This document shows, one piece after another, positions 53,815-64,000 of a stretch of 64,000 nt of DNA. Numbering within the stretch: the stretch's first letter is position 1; every line of letters starts with the position of its first letter. The stretch covers positions 32,613,732 through 32,677,731 of the forward strand of contig CM055095.1 in NCBI GenBank assembly GCA_029204225.1, read 5' to 3'. This DNA comes from Diphasiastrum complanatum (taxonomy: Eukaryota > Streptophyta > Lycopodiopsida > Lycopodiales > Lycopodiaceae). A program made the position numbers and the translations under genes. A model generated the notes under the pieces. The model was not told where the DNA came from, ran no database searches, and saw nothing but the letters and a program-made list of their open reading frames with translations.

Positions 53815-55350
53815 ATGTCTTCAATGGGTTCATCCTTGTTGGAACCAAGTGAAAGATTGACCACTTCAAATTATTCAATTTGGAAAATGAAGATGGAGTC
53901 CATCTTGATCCTTCAAGATGTGATGGACATAGTTCTTGGCCTTGAAGAAGAACCACAAGTTCTTCAAGAGGTTCAAAAATACAAAAAGAGAGCTAGGATG
54001 GCTCTCCACTACATTAAGATGAATGTCTCTAATGAGATATTGAGGGAGATAGGTACTTGTACAACAGCCAAAGAAGCTTGGGATTGTCTCAAGACTATAT
54101 ATGAGGCTAAGAATACCTCTAGGCTTCTCACTCTTAGGAATCAAATCTTTCAAAGTAGCCAAAAGAGTGATGAGAGTGCATCTAGTTATGTTTTGAGAGT
54201 AAAAGATATTCATAGAGAGCTTGCTTGTATTGGTGATTCCATCAATCAAATTGAGCTAGTTCAAGTCATTCTCAATGGCTTGAGAAGTGAATTTGATAAT
54301 CTTGTCCAATCCTATGCCATGAAGGAGGAGCTACCAAGTTTGGAGGCTCTCCAAAGTGTGCTAATTTCAGAAGAATCAAGACAAGAGTATAAGCTCTTGA
54401 GGATGGACAAGCTTTCTCTCACTCATAATGATGGCAAAGCTCTTTTTGCCAAGGATAAGCACAAAGAGAGGAGCAAGAACCAACATCAACAATCCTCAAG
54501 CAAGGACAAAGTCAAATCCAAAGACAAAGATGAGGAGGAAGATGATTCCTCTAATGCTTCATCATCCAAGATCAAGAAGAAGAAGAAGATCAAGTGCTTT
54601 TATTGTGGCAAGAAAGGTCATTATGCCACCAATTGCTTCAAAAAGAAGAATCAACTCAAGCAAGCCAATATTACCAATGAGAAGGAAGACACTATTGCAA
54701 GTGATGGAGAGGGATCTCTTATGGTATCTAGTTTCTCATCTACTCCTTTCAAGAAGGACGGCCTATGGTATATTGATAGTGGAGCCTCTTCACATATGTG
54801 TAGCTCCAAGGACTCTTTCTCTTCTATTGCACCTTATGATGGAGTGAAGAAATCAATATACACTGCAAATGATTTTGAATGTCCTATTGAAGGCATAGGG
54901 AACATTCCCTTGAAGCTTGCATCCTCTAAAGTTCTTTCTCTCTCTAGAGTTCTTTATGTACCTAAGCTTACCAAGAATCTTATTAGTGTTGGCCAATTGC
55001 TTGATAATGGCCTTGATGTAAAATTCAATGTTGATACTTGCACTATCAAGAAGAATGATGAGATACTTGCATTAGGATCTAGATTTGGTGGCATCTATAA
55101 ACTAGATCCAAATGAGTATGTGAATGCTTGTAATGTTGCTCTTGTGAACAAGCTCTCTATGGAGGAATTATGGCATAGGAGGTTGGGACATCCAACTACA
55201 AATCCATGCTCTCTACGATCAAAGAATCCAAAGCTATTGGCTTGCCAAAGTCAATCTCCAAGAAGATCAAGCCTTGTGAGGCTTGTGCTATTGCTAAATC
55301 TCACAAAAAGCCATTTACAAGATCTTCTATCAAAAGCAAGCATCCTTTGA
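53815..55350 (+). CDS. Element D gag-protease (frame ends after a frameshift)
   Basis: ATG 53815 (MSSMGSSLLEPSERL). gag: SIWKMKMESILILQDVMDIV and HYIKMNVSNEILREIGTCTT. A Lys/Ser/Asp-rich linker is followed by a complete CCHC zinc knuckle CFYCGKKGHYATNC (about 54595-54636). Protease: WYIDSGASSHM (about 54766-54798) and SRVLYVPKLTKNLISVGQLL. The integrase N-terminal LWHRRLGHPTT follows. A one-base shift at about 55203 takes the frame into a short nonsense tail; the true pol continues from 55206 in another frame. Confidence 0.9.
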   Translation: MSSMGSSLLEPSERLTTSNYSIWKMKMESILILQDVMDIVLGLEEEPQVLQEVQKYKKRARMALHYIKMNVSNEILREIGTCTTAKEAWDCLKTIYEAKNTSRLLTLRNQIFQSSQKSDESASSYVLRVKDIHRELACIGDSINQIELVQVILNGLRSEFDNLVQSYAMKEELPSLEALQSVLISEESRQEYKLLRMDKLSLTHNDGKALFAKDKHKERSKNQHQQSSSKDKVKSKDKDEEEDDSSNASSSKIKKKKKIKCFYCGKKGHYATNCFKKKNQLKQANITNEKEDTIASDGEGSLMVSSFSSTPFKKDGLWYIDSGASSHMCSSKDSFSSIAPYDGVKKSIYTANDFECPIEGIGNIPLKLASSKVLSLSRVLYVPKLTKNLISVGQLLDNGLDVKFNVDTCTIKKNDEILALGSRFGGIYKLDPNEYVNACNVALVNKLSMEELWHRRLGHPTTNPCSLRSKNPKLLACQSQSPRRSSLVRLVLLLNLTKSHLQDLLSKASIL

Positions 55351-57803
55351 AGTTAATCCACTCAAATGTGCATTTCTCATCAACTACAAGCAAGGGAGGA
55401 GCCACTTGTTTTGTTACTTTCATTGATGATTACACAAGATTCACTTGGATATATCTTCTTGCTTCAAAATCTATGGTGTTTGATCATTTCCTTATTTTCA
55501 AAGCTTATGTAGAGAAGCAATTTTCATTCAAGATTAAAACTCTTAGAAGTGATGGAGGTGGTGAATATATCTCCAATAAATTTCAAGACTTTTGTGAGCT
55601 TGAAGGCATTAAAAGAGAGTTTTCTTGTGCCTACTCTCCATCTCAAAATGGAGTGGCCAAGAGAAAGAATAGATCTCTATGTGAATGTGCAAAATCTATG
55701 AGAATTGAGGAATCTTTGCCCAAAGATTTTTGGGGAGAAGCCATTAATTGTGCAAATTATCTTTGCAATAGGCTCCCACATATAGCTCTTGGAGGAAAGT
55801 CACCATATGAAATCTTATTTTTGAAGAAGCCTAAGGTTGATCACCTTAGAGTTTTTGGATGCTTATGCTTTGTCCATATTCCCTTGGAAACAAGGAAGAA
55901 GGAAGATCCTAGTGCATGCAAAGGGATCATGGTTGGATACTCATCCACCAAGAAGGCCTATAGAGTCTTTATACTCTCTACTTCTCAAGTTATTGAAAGT
56001 AGAGATGTTGTCTTTCATGAAGATCAACACTCATCATTTGAAGAGGCCGAGATCAAGAAATCTATGGATGCATCATCAATTATTGATTTTGAAGACAATC
56101 ATGATGTGATGGGGTCGAGATTTGAAGAAGACTCTCCTCGGATTTTTTCACCAAGAAGATCCATGAGAGATAGATCCGAGCCGAAGAGGCTCTCATATGT
56201 TGACAAAGGCAAACAAGTGGATCTTGATTCCACTAATTATGTTTTTTATGTCTCTCATGAAGAGCCAAAGAATGTACAAGAGGCACTTAATACCAAGGAG
56301 TGGTATGATGCCATGAAGCAAGAGTATGATGCATTGATCACCAACAATACTTGGGAGCTTGTGGATCCTCCTTCCAACAAGCATGTGATTGGTTGCAAGT
56401 GGGTATTTCGGATCAAGTTCAATCATGATGGCACCATCAACAAGCATAAAGCAAGATTATGTGCCAAAGGATTTGCTCAAATCCATGGTCTTGATTATGA
56501 GGAGATCTTTGCACCCATTGCAAAGATGGTGACAATAAGAATTCTTATTTCTCTTGCTTGTTTTTTCAAGTGGAAGGTGTTCCAATTAGATGTATCCAAT
56601 GCTTTTCTAAATGGTTATCTTGAGGAGGAGATCTATATAAAACAACCTCAAGGATTCATCAAGGATGAGTCCAAAGTGTGCTTGCTCTTCAAAAGTCTTT
56701 ATGGACTCAAGCAAGCACCAAGATCATGGTATTCAAGACTTAACTCTTTCCTTATCTCACTAGGATTTACTCTTAGTGACTATGATCCTTCCATGTATCT
56801 AAAGTTTGTTGATAGCAATATTGTCATTCTTCTAATTTATGTTGATGACATTATTCTTTGTGGAAGTTGTATCAAGCTAGTTGATGAAACCAAGCTAGCA
56901 CTTGGATGTGAGTTTAAAATGCAAGATCTAGGAGACATACATTACATCCTAGGCCTAGAAATTGATTTTTATGAAAATCATGTCTTTATATGCCAATCTA
57001 GATATGCTCACTCTATGTTGAAAAAATTCCATATGGAAAATTCTAAGAGCATAGATACTCCAATGGAGCAAATTGTAAAAGATCCTAATAAAGGTGATGA
57101 AAGATACTTTGAGGACATCACACTTCTTAGGAGTCTTGTAGGCTCCTTGATTTGGCTTACCATTACTAGGCCCGATCTTAGTTTTTGTGTGCACAAATTG
57201 AGTCAATTTATGCAAGAACCTAAGATCCATCATTGGAAGACGGCCAAGAGGATTTTAAGATATGTATCTTCATCTTGTGATTATGGTCTACTCTATAAAA
57301 GTGAAGATCTATCCATTATTGGCTACTCGGATTCGGACTTTGCAAGTGACAAAATGGATCGAAAGTCTATTAGTGCATACACTATCTTTCTTGGAGGCAA
57401 TCTAATATCTTGGCTTTCCAAAAAGCAAGATACTATATCTCTCTCTTCATGTGAGGCCGAGTAAAAAGCACTCACTACAACTATCAAAGAAGTGCTTTGG
57501 ATCAAGAGGTTATTAATGGAACTAAAGTGCATCAAGGAGGATGATCTACCAATGATCAAGTGTGATAACATCTCGGCCCAAGCTCTTGCCAATAGTCCCA
57601 TATTTCATGCAAGAAGCAAGCACATAGAAGTGGCACACCATTTTGTGAGAGAAAGGCTTATTGGAGGAGAAATCTATTTGGAGCATGTCAACTCGTCCTC
57701 TTGTATTGCCGATCTACTCACCAAGCCTTTGAGCAAAAGTGCTTTCATCAAGCATAGATCTAATCTTGGAGTTATATCAAGATCAATGCCCAAATCTTCA
57801 TAG
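55206..57803 (+). pseudogene. Element D integrase, RT and RNase H
   Basis: Open from 55206 to TAA 57462-57464, then on in frame to 57803. Integrase: CEACAIAKSHKKPF, LIHSNVH (Asp to Asn), FVTFIDDYTRFTWIYLL, RSDGGGEYISNKF and QNGVAKRKNRS (Glu to Lys). RT: CKWVFRIKFNHDGTINKHKA, QLDVSNAFLNGYLEEEIYI, LYGLKQAPRSWYSRL and YVDDIILCG. RNase H: SDSDFASDKMDRKSISAY, SWLSKKQDTISLSSCEAE, then stop in place of Tyr, KCDNISAQALANSPIFHARS and CIADLLTKPLSKS. RT looks intact. Confidence 0.93.
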
Positions 57804-57810
57804 ATAATTT

Positions 57811-57821
57811 TTTAGGAGGAG
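57811..57821 (+). promoter_or_regulatory. Element D polypurine tract
   Basis: TTTAGGAGGAG directly before the 3' LTR start TGTGAAGAATTG; the expected plus-strand primer. Confidence 0.75.
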
Positions 57822-58558
57822 TGTGAAGAATTGAAAAAGATTATCTATGTTAGATATAGGGGTCTTATGGTTTTTACATCAAGCATCTAGGTGTAGGATG
57901 TTGATAGGAATAAATTTGGCATAGATGGCAAATTATGCATTTCCACTTGTAATGCCACTATTGAGCCAAAATAGAGTAAGAGGCTAAACACTTGCTAATT
58001 AGAGTGTAGACAAGTGTAAAGTTTTTGTTTGATGAATTCCAAGAGGTCCAATAGGATATAGAGGTGGAACCTTGTGAGGTCCAATAGGAAATTGAGGTGT
58101 GCTTGAATATAGTCCAATAGAATTAAGAGGTGCATAGATCAATGATCCAATAGGATCAAGAGGTGACAAAATGTGGTCCAATCATAGTTAAGCATAGTGG
58201 TAGCTCGTGGACCTACTAGTATCATTGTACTCCTCATTTTGAAATCAATTGATTTGGTGATTTCATGGATTTTGTGAGTTTTTGGATTTCTAGCTTTCTC
58301 TCTCTACCCGAGAGTTCTTGATGCATTTTCTCTCTCTACCCAAGGAGAGCAGCTTGTTTTTACTTAGATTATTTTCTGAATACTTCCCACACGTGTGAGT
58401 GAGAGTTGGGAGTGATTGAATGCATGTAGTAGTGTGTTTTTGCCATAGGATTCAAGATTGATCTTGAATCTCAATCTAGTCTTGATCTTGGTGCATCTAC
58501 ACACCTTAGGAGATCACAAGTACATGTAGTGGACAGTCCACATGTGTGAAAATCAACA
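57822..58558 (+). repeat. Element D 3' LTR
   Basis: 737 bp. Differs from the 5' LTR at about six sites, including CACACGTGTG to CACATGTGTG at 58539 (CpG transition). Confidence 0.97.
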
Positions 58559-59510
58559 CTATTGTCACCAAGGTGAACATATCGTTTGACCCTGTAAGGC
58601 ATATAGGACTCGAAACAGCCGATATGAGTGGTCATATGCTGTGTGGCATCGAAATCAAGAACCAAGAGCTGTCGTTGGATGTTTCTTGGTGGTTTGTCAT
58701 GAAGGAATCATGATCTGATTCTTGAATAGGCTGTGGAACTTCTGCAGCTACATTTGCCACTTGATTTGACTGTTCTTTGTTGCTATTCTTTGCTTGCAGT
58801 ATCCCGAGAGTCTTAAATCTCATGGTTGGGATGCTTGCAGTATTTGCAGAACAGCTTCTGCTCGCGACGATGTGTCAGTCTCTGATCTTTCTTTGATGAC
58901 TTCGAGCCTTTCTTCTTCTACTTAGTTGGTGTATAGGGTGTGAGTCAACAGTCAAGGAACTGGAGGCTTCATTCTTTCAAGAGTCTTCTTGCAACAACAT
59001 TGTGATGACTCTTGAAAGAGTCAGTTCGGGGTGTGTCGTGACAATTATCACCCAGTTGTCATATATGAGTTTGGCAAGCTTGATAGCAGTGTCATTATTG
59101 CATCTTGATCGTCAATGACAGATCCAACAGCGGCCATTTGCTTCAGCAGGTTCTTGAACCGGTTGATGTGATTCTACAGGGAATCACCATTTGCCATCTT
59201 GAGGGAGTAAAATTTCTTCTTGAGATGTAGCTTGGAAGCTATATCTAGCACCTCATATAATGTGCTCAAGATGTCCCAGACTTCCTTGGATGTCTGAGCT
59301 TCGGACACATGGCCGATTTGCATGTCCAAGATGTTGAGGATGATCAGTGCAAATGCTTTGTCATCCTTCAGCTTCCATCGGGAGATTGTTGCGTCATCGG
59401 CTGCGGGTCTTGCCTCTTCACTTGTAACAAATTCATACAATTCCTTAGCCATTAGCACAGTTCTCATCTTAAATTTTCATAGATGGTAATTGGCTCCATC
59501 AAGCTTGTCC
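58559..59510 (-). pseudogene. Element F: protease start and gag
   Basis: 58564-58665 reads the protease start (LDFDATQHMT, RYVHLGDN; DSGA degenerated to DFDA). 59174-59467 is gag: VLMAKELYEFVTSEEARPAA, ISRWKLKDDKAFALIILNIL, SKEVWDILSTLYEV, LHLKKKFYSLKM. Between them are shifted frames with a likely zinc-knuckle region. The element is minus strand and cut by element D; its LTRs were not found. Confidence 0.75.
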
Positions 59511-60242
59511 ATGATAGGACTGGCTTTCCCTTGGGAATCCATGTGGAAGAGTAGTAACTATTAGTGACTTAAGTATGAAAATCTAGTATGAAATTACAGA
59601 ACAAGAAAACAGTTATCCTATCGGCTAGTATAATCAGGTTCTATGGGAAGCATATCAAGCTATAGAAATAGCTCTGACATAAAATATCTTAAGAAATTAG
59701 ATGAATTTTGATATTAAAGCTCTAAATAATCAGAGAATAGTAACATATCGCTCTAATACCATACTAGAGATGTGTGAGAAGTTCCCTCGGTGTGAAGCAA
59801 GAGCAGACAATCAGACAAAGCAATCAGAAGGTCAGACAGAGAGCGGAAAGCATTGCAAATACTGACAGAACTTGAACGTAGAAGGAAGTATAATGTCATA
59901 TAACTTTTCAGTCCTTCAGAACCAAGTTCTACACTGGAAGAAATTATATGAATCTCAATACAATTGGCTTGTATCTAAAAAAAATTTAAAAATTAGAGAT
60001 TTAACAAAATAGAGAAATAGATTTCAGGACTCTAGATTTTGTAAATAATGAGATACCATTTGGGATCGATCAATATCTCATAATTTTCCAAAATACCCAA
60101 AACAAAAAAACCAATGGACCATCAGTCTACAGATTATTTTCACCCAAGAAATCTCCTTTGAAATCACTGATGTCCCATACCACCAGCTTTTCCTCCAAAA
60201 ATCCTCTACATCTAGATTTGGTTTGCCCAAAATGTCAAACTA
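59511..60242. other. AT-rich DNA, no gene seen
   Basis: CTCTAATACCATACTAGAGA near 59752-59772 resembles a decayed PBS next to an LTR end, in the right place for element F. No other recognisable feature. Confidence 0.4.
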
Positions 60243-60470
60243 CTATTTGGCTATCCTATATCCAACTACAGGATCAGAATCACAACCAATTCTAAGAGAT
60301 ACATCTAACCATTGAAATCCCTCATGCTTCTTAAGTGTTACCAAGAATACCACTCCACATTGTACCCCAGCATGGACGAGACGAAATGTATCATCCAAGT
60401 ACATTTGAAATGTCATAAGTGTATTCGCTAACCCAAAAAGAACATGGATGTCAACAAAATCGAATACCAT
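60243..60470 (-). pseudogene. Ty3-gypsy-like RT fragment
   Basis: The minus strand reads HVLFGLANTLMTFQMYLDDT, resembling the gypsy RT motif P-F-G-L-x-N-A-P-x-T-F-Q, followed by VVFLVTLKKHEGF near the position of the catalytic aspartates, which are lost. Short and decayed. Confidence 0.45.
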
Positions 60471-60949
60471 ACAGTCCTAGATATCCAATATCTATTTCAG
60501 AATCGATAAAAAATAACTTAATTCTTTTACATGTTAGAATTTCTCTTGGTTGTCACAGTCATTATAAAAGAACACTCTATAATGCCACAAAAAATAGAAT
60601 CCAAATTACTAGATTCCCATATGGAACAACTTCTATTTGCTTTCACTTGCAAGATCCAAATCCAATTGCAAAATAGAGATGGTTCCATAAATGGATTATC
60701 TGACTTGCCACTCACTTTTCTCTTAGAATCTTCGATTTCTCGAAATTCTAATTAACATTGGGAAAAAGAAATCTAGATTCTTAGATGTTGTCTTCTTAAT
60801 TAATTCCCAATTGTTATTCTCATTTGCTATCAATTATACTTCAGGGATTGAAAGGAGATTAACAAAACTGATCGATTGGGTCAACCAATCAACTACCCCT
60901 CAGGCTTCATCTCTTTCCTCCCTTCCAAATATGGTTCAGGCTAAAAGCG
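60471..60949. other. AT-rich DNA, no gene seen
   Basis: Short ORFs only. Confidence 0.4.
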
Positions 60950-61138
60950 TCAAATTTGTACTAGGAAAAATTTTAGATTGAAATAGTGAAGCATCCAAAG
61001 GGGACACTATTCTCTATATCAATTGTGAAAGCTACTTTAGAACATTAGAAAGGAGGTCTATATGTAGAATGGAGATCATTCTAAAGTTGGATCAAAGCAG
61101 TATGGTTAAGACTATGCCAAAACTAGTTGAAGAGGGAA
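60950..61138 (+). pseudogene. Diverged copy of the end of the element C foreign ORF
   Basis: The plus strand reads NSEASKGDT, ERRSICRMEIILKLDQSS and MPKLVEEGM with indels. It matches the C-terminal part of the 331-aa ORF of element C (NSEASQVDT, ERRSILRKKIILMMDQSS) followed directly by the pol tail (MLKLVEEEV) next to the LTR. RNase H is missing between them. Confidence 0.7.
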
Positions 61139-61439
61139 TGTGAGAAATCTCAACTAGTTTAGTGAAGTTTAGTCATATTTTGGTTCATTGTCAATATTAG
61201 GCCAACATGCATTTTAGACTTAGAGATAAATTTATGAAAGTTATTTCAGTCAAAATTCATTTGAATTACCACTTTTGAAAAGTGTGAAAAAGTTAGGAGG
61301 TCGAGTTTGGACACATTCAAATTCGAATGTTAGATGCATTGAATCTAGTCATATTATTGATAGGGTTTTTGAGCTAGAGGATTTTTGGAAGGAAAGCAAA
61401 CTCATTAATGAGACATAGATCTACTATATATACAACAGA

Positions 61440-61440
<1 letters not shown>
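61139..61440 (+). repeat. Diverged LTR fragment related to the element C LTR
   Basis: TGTGAGAAATCTCAACTAGTTT corresponds to TGTGAAAGATTCAACTAGTTT. Similarity continues through TTTTAGACTTAGAG and TGCATTGAATCTAG with many changes. It ends at a (TC)n tract. Confidence 0.7.

Positions 61441-61442
<2 letters not shown>

Positions 61443-61528
<86 letters not shown>
61443..61528. repeat. (TC)n microsatellite
   Basis: 86 bp uninterrupted, directly after the LTR fragment. Confidence 0.98.
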
Positions 61529-61531
<3 letters not shown>

Positions 61532-62390
61532 GTATAATTTGTAGAGACAAATTGTCCCTAAGTAATAATTTAGACTTTCCCAGATTCAAACTCCATATAG
61601 ACTTTGATGATATGAAATTATCAATAATCAATATTCTTTTAGGATATTGTATGAATTTATTGCTTTAATGAATTGAGTAACAAACATTGATACCTATAGA
61701 ACTAAGAACCTTATATGAGCCATGTCAGATGGTATGAATACGGAACTTACTGATGGGGCAAGGGAGATGGAAGAACGCGAACGGAGAAGAGAGCAGGAAT
61801 ATTGCGGAACAGCTCTCCCGTTACAGTCAACTGCTAGATGAAAAAACTATCTAATAGAGAGCTTATGTTAAGTATAATCACAGCTTAAAGTGATCTAGTT
61901 GTCCAAAAGGATCTTAAAAATTAATTCATATTCTCAGAAACAAGAGTACAGTCCACCGAAGAGATTAGAAATGGTGTGTGTGGTATTACTGAAAAATGGA
62001 TTCAATGAGAAGTATAGTTCTGAAATAGATAGCAATAGCAGTATGATATTGCGAGTTCCTCAGGCGTCGAAGACAGCCATCGTCTGATCAGAAACTGAGG
62101 AGTCGTAGATGTCCGTGTTTTGATCAGAGTGAGTAAACAAGCGCAATCAAATAGCGATGAAGTGCATTCTCACAACAAGCACTCATCTACGTTGTACAGA
62201 GATAGAAAAGATACTGCTGCTATATTACACTGAATCACAATACAAATAGCAATTACAACCAAAAATCGACGGCGTAACTTGGAGGCTCAAGTAATGCGTC
62301 TCATGGACGGAGCAACCAATAATCTATGCTTGGATGATCTATTTATAGATTTCATCCATGTATTAACTACATTGAATTCTTGTCACCTAA
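61529..62390. other. Intergenic DNA, no gene seen
   Basis: Nothing recognisable in either strand. Confidence 0.5.
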
Positions 62391-62972
62391 TTAGAAAAGT
62401 CGTTGCACTTGGAAGTAGAAGAACTTCTGGTGCTTGATCCTGGGAAGCGCTTTGGTGATGATGTATGCGGCCATTTCTGTTGTGGAGCAGTATTGAAGGA
62501 TCACTTGCCCTGAGAAAACTTTCTTCCGAATGAAATGATACTGGATTTCTATGTGCTTGGATTTGCCATGAAATCTGGGATTCAGTGACAGTGAAATACA
62601 ACTCAAATTGTCACACAAAATGGTGGTAGCATTGAACTGAGTGTGATGTAAGTCATGAAGTAATACCCTGATCCAGTTTCTTTTGAAGCTTGGCATGCTG
62701 CGATGTACTATGCCTCTGTCGAAGAAAGCGCAACTGACTTCTGCTTCCTTGAGTTCCACAAAATCGGTCCCCCTTCCAGATTAGAAACAGAACCTGTAGG
62801 TAGATTTTCTGGTAGAGACTGTTCCTCCCCAATTTGAGTCAGAGTAGCCTGGCAGGATGAGTGGGTTGATAGCATTTCCATCATAACATAAGATGTGATC
62901 TAAACTTCCCTGAATAGGATGGGAAACCTCTAGAAAAAAAAAGTGCCAATGACCATGATTGAGGATGGGCAA
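62391..62972 (-). pseudogene. Copia RNase H fragment
   Basis: The minus strand reads IQGSLDHILCYDGNAINPLI, SDSNWGGTVSTRKST, then in another frame KEAEVSCAFFDRGIVHRSMP, LSLNPRFHGKSKHIEIQYHF and ITKALPRIKHQKF. Same family as 31520-32361 and 34398-34880. Truncated on both sides. Confidence 0.75.
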
Positions 62973-63040
62973 CCTCTAGAAAATAAGTGCCAATGATCAT
63001 GATTGAGGATGGGCAATCTCTAGAAAAAAAAAGCCTAGGA
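62916..63040. repeat. About 45-bp tandem repeat, 2.7 copies
   Basis: AGGATGGG at 62916, 62962 and 63006, each followed by MAAYCTCTAGAAAA and AGTGCCAATGA-type sequence. Confidence 0.85.
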
Positions 63041-63560
63041 ATTGATGGACAATATGCAAAACAAGATGGACATATACCTTGGCTTTCCCTTAGGGAGATT
63101 GCACTTGGGTGGATTCCCAAGTTGTAACCATGAAAAACTATATGTAAATAAAAGTCAAGATTAAACCTTGTACCACCTACCTCCCACCTACTTTTCCACA
63201 TGCATTCTAGGCTATTTGACACCTAGAATGGGGTGCCCTCCTACACTCTCACTTCATATGCCAAATCATCTAAATAACCCTCCCAAGCTAATACACATCA
63301 CCCATTCACCCTCTCTAACTAATACACCTCATCCATGCACTCCACTTCACCATAAGTCCAATTGGAGTGTACTACCACGAGGAATTGATGATTTTGCATC
63401 CAAGCTCTGCCCATTTGTTGTCTGTTGTGTACAGGTGGTTTGAGAAGAAGATTGAGGCATTGGCTCAAGGAGGCTATGCTAATTTGTGGATTGCAAGATT
63501 CTTGGAGCTCAAACCCTCTTGGATCTCTATCTCTCTTTCACATTCTCTCACACACACAAA

Positions 63561-63562
<2 letters not shown>
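63041..63562. other. Intergenic DNA, no gene seen
   Basis: Overlapping short ORFs without recognisable motif. Confidence 0.4.

Positions 63563-63613
<51 letters not shown>
63563..63613. repeat. (CT)n microsatellite
   Basis: About 50 bp, preceded by a short (CA)n. Confidence 0.95.
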
Positions 63614-63616
<3 letters not shown>

Positions 63617-63671
63617 TTCACCCTCCTACAACCATGGTATGTCCATATGTAAGAATGGTTGATTAGTACAT

Positions 63672-63932
63672 TTGCATGTCATAAGAAACCATATCCTAAT
63701 GACCATGCATATCAGTTCAGACCATTGCATGTCATGCCATCTATGGCCTAATGTCCATGCATGTCAGTTTAGACTCTTGCATGTCATGCCATCTGTGGCC
63801 TAATGTCCATGCATGTCAGTTTAGACTCTTGCATGTCACGCCATCAATTGCCTAATGACCATGCATGTCAGTTTAGACTCTTGCACCTTATGCCCTCCAT
63901 TTCTTAATGTCCATGCATGTCATTTTAGACTA
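63672..63932. repeat. 52-bp minisatellite, about 5 copies
   Basis: TTGCATGTCA-type unit starts at 63672, 63725, 63777, 63829 and 63881; the period is 52 (53 for the first). Units share CCTAATGWCCATGCATGTCA and TTTAGACTCT. Confidence 0.95.
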
Positions 63933-64000
63933 TTGCATGTCAAGAATCTATGAACCATCATGATTGCATGTCAAGAATCTATGATCCATCATGATTGCAT
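63933..64000. repeat. 31-bp tandem repeat running off the window
   Basis: TTGCATGTCAAGAATCTATG at 63933 and 63964, and TTGCAT at 63995: period 31. It shares its first 10 bases with the 52-bp unit. Confidence 0.9.

Larger units (their letters stand above)
52322..58558 (+). mobile_element. Ty1-copia element D, young and nearly complete
   Basis: LTRs 52322-53058 and 57822-58558, both 737 bp and differing at about six positions. Perfect target duplication CTATT at 52317-52321 and 58559-58563. PBS 53059-53071 and polypurine tract 57811-57821. The gag-pol reading frame has one frameshift (about 55203) and one nonsense codon (57462). It sits inside the protease of element F. Two of the three integrase catalytic residues are changed. 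Confidence 0.97.

Noticed and set aside
63672-64000. CRISPR-like array
   Set aside because: Units are contiguous with no unique spacers, and the window is eukaryotic.

Overview
This is repeat-rich nuclear DNA of a land plant. Evidence for a plant: a GT37-type (xyloglucan-type) fucosyltransferase gene, an LPR1-like multicopper oxidase gene with a short GT-AG intron, and many Ty1-copia retrotransposons primed by initiator tRNA-Met. Long (GA)n/(CT)n tracts are frequent and intergenic DNA is AT-rich. I see nothing that fixes the lineage; a non-flowering land plant is a guess. No prokaryotic features, tRNA, rRNA or CRISPR arrays were seen.

Layout. 1-0.74 kb: 5' part of an LPR-like multicopper oxidase on the minus strand, running off the left edge. 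0.74-5.9 kb: intergenic DNA with microsatellites, a 78-bp minisatellite and a 22-bp-armed hairpin. 5.9-13.0 kb: an old minus-strand copia element ('B') whose RT is split by a younger minus-strand element ('A', 6295-11187). 13.86-21.36 kb: a minus-strand copia element with 1.3-kb LTRs ('E2'), its RT interrupted by a solo LTR. 21.4-25.3 kb: an unrecognised, decayed minus-strand coding region interrupted by another solo LTR with a perfect 5-bp duplication. 25.33-31.15 kb: a plus-strand copia element ('C') with both LTRs and a perfect target-site duplication, in which the reverse transcriptase is replaced by about 1.06 kb of unrelated sequence holding a 331-codon ORF. 31.5-34.9 kb: two decayed copia relics.

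36.17-37.92 kb: an intact-looking fucosyltransferase gene (minus), the best cellular gene here. 41.2-43.6 kb: a broken plus-strand gene that looks like a DDE/CxxC transposase relative (RAG1/Transib-like architecture, low confidence). 44.0-44.45 kb: an unknown plus-strand ORF cut off by a 3'-truncated minus-strand copia element ('E3', 44456-47942). 48.5-49.0 kb: a frameshifted histone H3/CENH3-like histone fold with a proline-repeat N-terminal region. 50.0-51.3 kb: an unrecognised gene or pseudogene with premature stops.

52.32-58.56 kb: the youngest element ('D', plus strand, LTRs about 99% identical by eye, perfect duplication), inserted in the protease of an older minus-strand element ('F'). 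60.2-64.0 kb: a Ty3-gypsy-like RT fragment, a relic related to C that keeps the same non-RT sequence, an RNase H fragment, and minisatellites at the right edge.

Most of the window is therefore nested retrotransposons. The most interesting signals are the RT-replaced element C and its diverged cousin, loss of the integrase catalytic Glu in three elements including the youngest, a CACACGTGTG palindrome shared by several LTR families, a duplicated primer-binding site inside two LTR families, and the H3-like and DDE-like pseudogenes.
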